Below, piece after piece: positions 5,172 through 7,988 of a DNA stretch of 7,988 nt. Both the position numbers and the translations under genes were made by a program. Source of the DNA: Candidatus Poseidoniales archaeon (GTDB lineage: Archaea; Thermoplasmatota; Poseidoniia; Poseidoniales; Poseidoniaceae); NCBI GenBank assembly GCA_012959845.1, contig DUCL01000023.1:1-7988 (forward strand), in the 5' to 3' direction. The stretch's first letter is position 1, and the number at the start of each line of letters is the position of its first letter. The notes below the pieces were generated by a model that was not told where the DNA came from, ran no database searches, and worked only from the letters and a program-made list of their open reading frames with translations.

Positions 5172-7475
5172 TTAAAATAAACCAAACCTATTTGCAGCAA
5201 TAATTGAGTTGACAATTGCCCAAATAGAAACAGGTACTACGCACCAGCCAATAAATTCTGCAAATACTTCTGAACCAAACTTGCCGAATAATCGCGAGAA
5301 TGGACCTCCAACAGCGGCAACCCATCGCAAGCATAATACAGCAAATCCACCCATTAGTACGATGCCGAATAAGAAGACTATTCCATATAATATTCCAGTT
5401 CCTCCACTCAAAATACTTGCTCCTACACCTTGCTGAATAAGTGAAGGGAAGGCTAACCACCCGAACCATCCAATCCATGCACCGATTAGCACATCTCGTT
5501 CCATATCCTCAAGTTCTCTCCAGTCAGAGAATCCTTTAGGAAATATATTGTGGATTAATTTAGCAATTATTTTTACTTCGTAAGGACTACCATTCTTTGC
5601 AGCAAAGAAACTCATTTCAAACATCCATATAAACATCAAAATATTAAGATAGAAATTCATATTACTAGAAATTGGTAATATGGTTACAATTAGAGGAATT
5701 AGATTGATTGTCAGTATTGCTGCAGCACTTGAAACAATTGTACTGGCCCACAATAAACCAGGAGCAATCGCTTGTTCTGGAGGCTGCCAATTTGTTCTTG
5801 GTAACGCTAGTAGCAATAGGAATAATCCGGGTCCAAACAATAGGGTGAAGTAGGTTGCAACTCCATGAGAGCCACCACTATCGATTGTATTTATTGCATC
5901 AGTATATTCCTTTGAGCCAGCAGATGATGCTGTTGCATAAGCAATGTGCATTGATGGGTCGATAACAAATACAGCATCAGCCACACCAGAAGGGAAACTC
6001 GAAGTCAACAAGTTTCCTTCATCATATAATATCGGCCATGATGTATTCAATTGATCTTCATAAAATGCAACATCTCGCATTGTGGCATCTGGTCCAGCGA
6101 CGATTTGAACGATTGATATTCGTTCAGGCATCTTACCAATCGTGTAATTGAATTCAGCAGCTTGGTCTTGAGCGTTAACAGAACCAGGCAATATTACGCC
6201 TACGATAACAGCATCTTTACCTTCCATCAGTTGGGAAATTGAATAATCTTCTCCCATCGAATTTTGTAAGGTACGGTCAACAATTCTAGAATCTTGTTGA
6301 ATATTTTCTGCACCCAAATTGATTTGGTCAAATGCAGTTGGAATGAATAATAAAGTCAAGACAAACATTGCGCCCAATATCTGAGGAGGTAGAATTATTC
6401 CACTTCGGAATAAGAAAACGAAATATCCGATAAAGGATGCGAAGGTTGTTAATGAAAGCCATATTGCTGCATTTGCATAACCTTCGTCAGGTTTCTCAAC
6501 TTCAAACCGAATGATTCCATAGGCATGGCATTCTACATTCGGGTCTCCACCAATTTGACTAACACACATTTGAACATTGGAATCGCCAAGAGGAACTCTT
6601 TCAGAAGCAGCCCAAACCCATACTGTACGATTTTCTCCCAAATCTCTTTCCATCAGAACATTTGTTGCAGATGTTTCTACCAGTAGGTCTGCATCATTGA
6701 CGTATTTTTCGTCCCGAGCCAACGGACCCCATATTTCCCATCCGACTTCAGTTACATCAGAAGAACCCCATGCCAATGTTGGTTCAAATTCAATATGTGC
6801 TCTATGTTGTTGGTCAACATATACAGATGCGGTTGGCTCACTTAGTGTCCCCACCATCTCGATTCCGCCACTGTTCTGCTCAAATCCGCCCCAGTGAACA
6901 GATGCTCTAGTTCCAAAACAATCATGTTCTATTTGCAGGTCTAATGTGAAGACATCACCTTTTGACATATTGAGAATCATGTTTTGAACATCACCTTCAA
7001 ATGGCATTGCCGAATTTTGTGTAGTCTCGTCAACAATATCGTTTACTGTTGATTCATAGACTACATTTCCAGCGACACTAACAACATAATACAAGGTGGT
7101 CGATCCAGACCCTGGTTGGAGTAAACTTTTACAAGTATCTGCATTTGACGCTTCAATTGTAACAGAAAAATATACTTGCATGGTAATATTGCTATTAATC
7201 GGATTTTGAATTGGTTCGCTATCGATGTTAAAAATGGTGACAGGTCCATTGGTTACACCAGTGGTAAAACTACCAACTGCTGCATCAGGACGTGCTCTCT
7301 GTAGAATTGCTTCACCTGCATTGAGCCCTTCAACGAAAAGGTGCTCTTCTTGGTCCAGTTCCCATTCAACGAATCCAGCCTCATAGCGCACATCCTTCTG
7401 GAGTTCTATTGCACTCGCAAGGCTAACAGTACTCACTAGTGCGAGTAGCAGTAAGGCCACAATTTGCTTGCGCAT
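5172..7475 (-). CDS. Secreted/membrane protein: ectodomain, two helices, cysteine-less thioredoxin-like domain, C-terminal membrane domain
   Basis: I do not recognise this 767-residue protein as a named family. It begins with a clear Sec signal peptide (MRKQIVALLLLALVST, likely cleaved near residue 22). Residues 23-332 look like beta-rich extracellular domains with four cysteines that could pair (115/186 and 304/316). Two hydrophobic helices follow (about 334-356 and 362-381). Residues about 400-532 resemble a TlpA/AhpC-type thioredoxin fold: DYSISQLMEGKDAVIVGVILP, then a long helix, SWPILYDEGN, and VFVIDPSMHIAYA. The redox CxxC position holds PGSVNAQ, there is no cysteine in the domain, and the usual cis-proline before FVID is missing. 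About six more helices follow (540-559, 573-597, 605-625, 662-682, 692-715, 740-762). A DsbD-like ancestry is possible but unproven. The frame extends to a TTG at 7487, but ATG 7473-7475 starts a proper signal peptide and is preferred. Confidence 0.85.
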   Translation of the reverse strand: MRKQIVALLLLALVSTVSLASAIELQKDVRYEAGFVEWELDQEEHLFVEGLNAGEAILQRARPDAAVGSFTTGVTNGPVTIFNIDSEPIQNPINSNITMQVYFSVTIEASNADTCKSLLQPGSGSTTLYYVVSVAGNVVYESTVNDIVDETTQNSAMPFEGDVQNMILNMSKGDVFTLDLQIEHDCFGTRASVHWGGFEQNSGGIEMVGTLSEPTASVYVDQQHRAHIEFEPTLAWGSSDVTEVGWEIWGPLARDEKYVNDADLLVETSATNVLMERDLGENRTVWVWAASERVPLGDSNVQMCVSQIGGDPNVECHAYGIIRFEVEKPDEGYANAAIWLSLTTFASFIGYFVFLFRSGIILPPQILGAMFVLTLLFIPTAFDQINLGAENIQQDSRIVDRTLQNSMGEDYSISQLMEGKDAVIVGVILPGSVNAQDQAAEFNYTIGKMPERISIVQIVAGPDATMRDVAFYEDQLNTSWPILYDEGNLLTSSFPSGVADAVFVIDPSMHIAYATASSAGSKEYTDAINTIDSGGSHGVATYFTLLFGPGLFLLLLALPRTNWQPPEQAIAPGLLWASTIVSSAAAILTINLIPLIVTILPISSNMNFYLNILMFIWMFEMSFFAAKNGSPYEVKIIAKLIHNIFPKGFSDWRELEDMERDVLIGAWIGWFGWLAFPSLIQQGVGASILSGGTGILYGIVFLFGIVLMGGFAVLCLRWVAAVGGPFSRLFGKFGSEVFAEFIGWCVVPVSIWAIVNSIIAANRFGLF

Positions 7476-7543
7476 GACCCATGGCAACTGTCAATGGTTC
7501 AAGAAGCCGATGCCTCAATGTTGATGATTTGCCCACAAATCAG

Positions 7544-7554
7544 ATTATTTTTTG
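7544..7554 (-). promoter_or_regulatory. AT-rich promoter candidate for the 767-residue membrane protein gene
   Basis: The minus strand reads CAAAAAATAAT here, a plausible BRE plus TATA-like element about 70 bases upstream of the ATG at 7475. Transcription would then start near 7520 with a leader of about 45 bases. It directly adjoins the perfect palindrome at 7559-7576. The assignment rests on composition and position only. Confidence 0.35.
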
Positions 7555-7558
7555 ATTT

Positions 7559-7576
7559 AGACCCCTATAGGGGTCT
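7559..7576. promoter_or_regulatory. Perfect 18-base palindrome, candidate operator or hairpin
   Basis: AGACCCCTATAGGGGTCT is its own reverse complement over all 18 bases, with GC-rich arms in an otherwise AT-rich gap (7476-7591). It lies 15 bases after the DUF92 stop and just upstream of the AT-rich promoter candidate of the next gene. As DNA it fits a dimeric regulator site; as RNA it could form a 7-base stem with a TATA loop. No T-tract follows it on the minus strand, which argues against a classical intrinsic terminator of the DUF92 gene. Confidence 0.5.
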
Positions 7577-7591
7577 CATTGTTCATTGTTC

Positions 7592-7988
7592 TCAAATACG
7601 GTAGTATTCTAGGAATGTGGCCATTGCGATCATTCCAAATGAAATTGCCAATGCATTTACAGAACCTTTGGTAAGATATCCTCTGTTTTCCAAAACCGCT
7701 CCCAATAAACTGTCAACTTGACATCCAAGGAATCCAATTACAGCAATTGCTATTGAGGCAGATATTCCCCAAACAATTTCACTTGACGCAGAATCAATCT
7801 CGACGATGAACCAAGCACAAAAAGTAAGTATTGAGATTATGATTGAACCCAAAGCAGCAGCCTTTTGCCCACTGGGGGAATATCCACCATTGATTCCTTG
7901 TTCACACGGCTGCAATGTCGTGATGAGTTTGACATTACTGTCTAGACTTCCTATTTCACTGGCAAAAGTGTCAGAGGCTGCAACAGCA
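7592..7988 (-). CDS. DUF92 family integral membrane protein (phytyl-phosphate kinase VTE6-like), C-terminal part
   Basis: The frame stays open from the right window edge to a TGA at 7592-7594, giving 131 complete residues; the N-terminus lies outside. The only start-like codon, a TTG at 7913-7915, is internal: the 24 codons before it in frame read ASDTFASEIGSL and VKLITT, conserved DUF92 sequence. Further family marks are NGGYSPSG, then GFLGCQVDSLLGAVLENRG and LTKGSVNALAISFG near the C-terminus. Three membrane helices are visible in this part. Plant and cyanobacterial VTE6, in this family, phosphorylates phytyl phosphate to the diphosphate. An archaeal member might similarly act on isoprenoid phosphates used for membrane lipids; this is inference, as archaeal members are largely uncharacterised. 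It is co-oriented with the membrane protein gene downstream, 116 bases away. Confidence 0.88.
   Translation of the reverse strand, partial: AVAASDTFASEIGSLDSNVKLITTLQPCEQGINGGYSPSGQKAAALGSIIISILTFCAWFIVEIDSASSEIVWGISASIAIAVIGFLGCQVDSLLGAVLENRGYLTKGSVNALAISFGMIAMATFLEYYRI

Noticed and set aside
7476..7487. TTG start for the large membrane protein
   Set aside because: It would add four residues before a textbook signal peptide; the ATG at 7473-7475 begins that signal peptide directly.
7559..7576. A classical intrinsic terminator for the DUF92 gene
   Set aside because: On the minus strand the stem is followed by an A-rich stretch (AAATCAAAAAATAAT), not a T-tract.
7913..7915. TTG as the true start of the DUF92 gene
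   Set aside because: Conserved family sequence continues in frame upstream to the window edge, so this codon is an internal leucine and the gene is truncated by the window.

Overview
This window reads as a piece of an archaeal chromosome, AT-rich and densely coding. The triosephosphate isomerase is the short archaeal type (221 residues with the archaeal NH-x-E-type histidine motif). One gene has a TATA box placed for leaderless transcription, while sucD has a near-perfect Shine-Dalgarno sequence. Genes are tightly packed on both strands, with few-base or overlapping junctions. Together with a large signal-peptide-bearing membrane protein, this would fit a marine planktonic euryarchaeon such as Marine Group II (Poseidoniales). 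That placement is inference; there is no rRNA or other decisive marker here.

Layout. Positions 1-126 (+) hold the last 41 residues of a protein that begins outside the window; its tail is a basic Lys/Ser/Gly/Pro repeat. A short AT-rich convergent gap with a hairpin separates it from sucD and sucC, which form a two-gene operon on the minus strand (184-2315) with a 4-base ATGA overlap. They encode the two subunits of succinyl-CoA synthetase. From a 77-base divergent gap, the plus strand carries a nucleotidyltransferase with a left-handed beta-helix tail (2393-3436) and then tpiA (3503-4168). tpiA converges, with only six bases between stops, on a minus-strand gene for a RecB/Cas4-like Fe-S nuclease-fold protein (4175-5128) whose active site looks degenerate. 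Next on the minus strand is a 767-residue secreted/membrane protein (5172-7475) with an ectodomain, two membrane helices, a cysteine-less thioredoxin-like domain and a C-terminal multi-helix membrane domain. Last is the C-terminal part of a DUF92-family membrane protein (7592 to the window end).

How the genes work together. SucCD is the substrate-level phosphorylation step of the citric acid cycle, TpiA links glycolysis and gluconeogenesis, and the nucleotidyltransferase makes an activated sugar for surface glycans or glycolipids. These are core metabolic genes and show no sign of one shared pathway. The less ordinary content is the Fe-S nuclease-like protein without the catalytic lysine, the redox-dead thioredoxin-like membrane protein, and a perfect 18-base palindrome in front of the latter's gene. 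No mobile element, CRISPR array, tRNA or rRNA was seen. No obvious new multi-gene defence or metabolic system is present.
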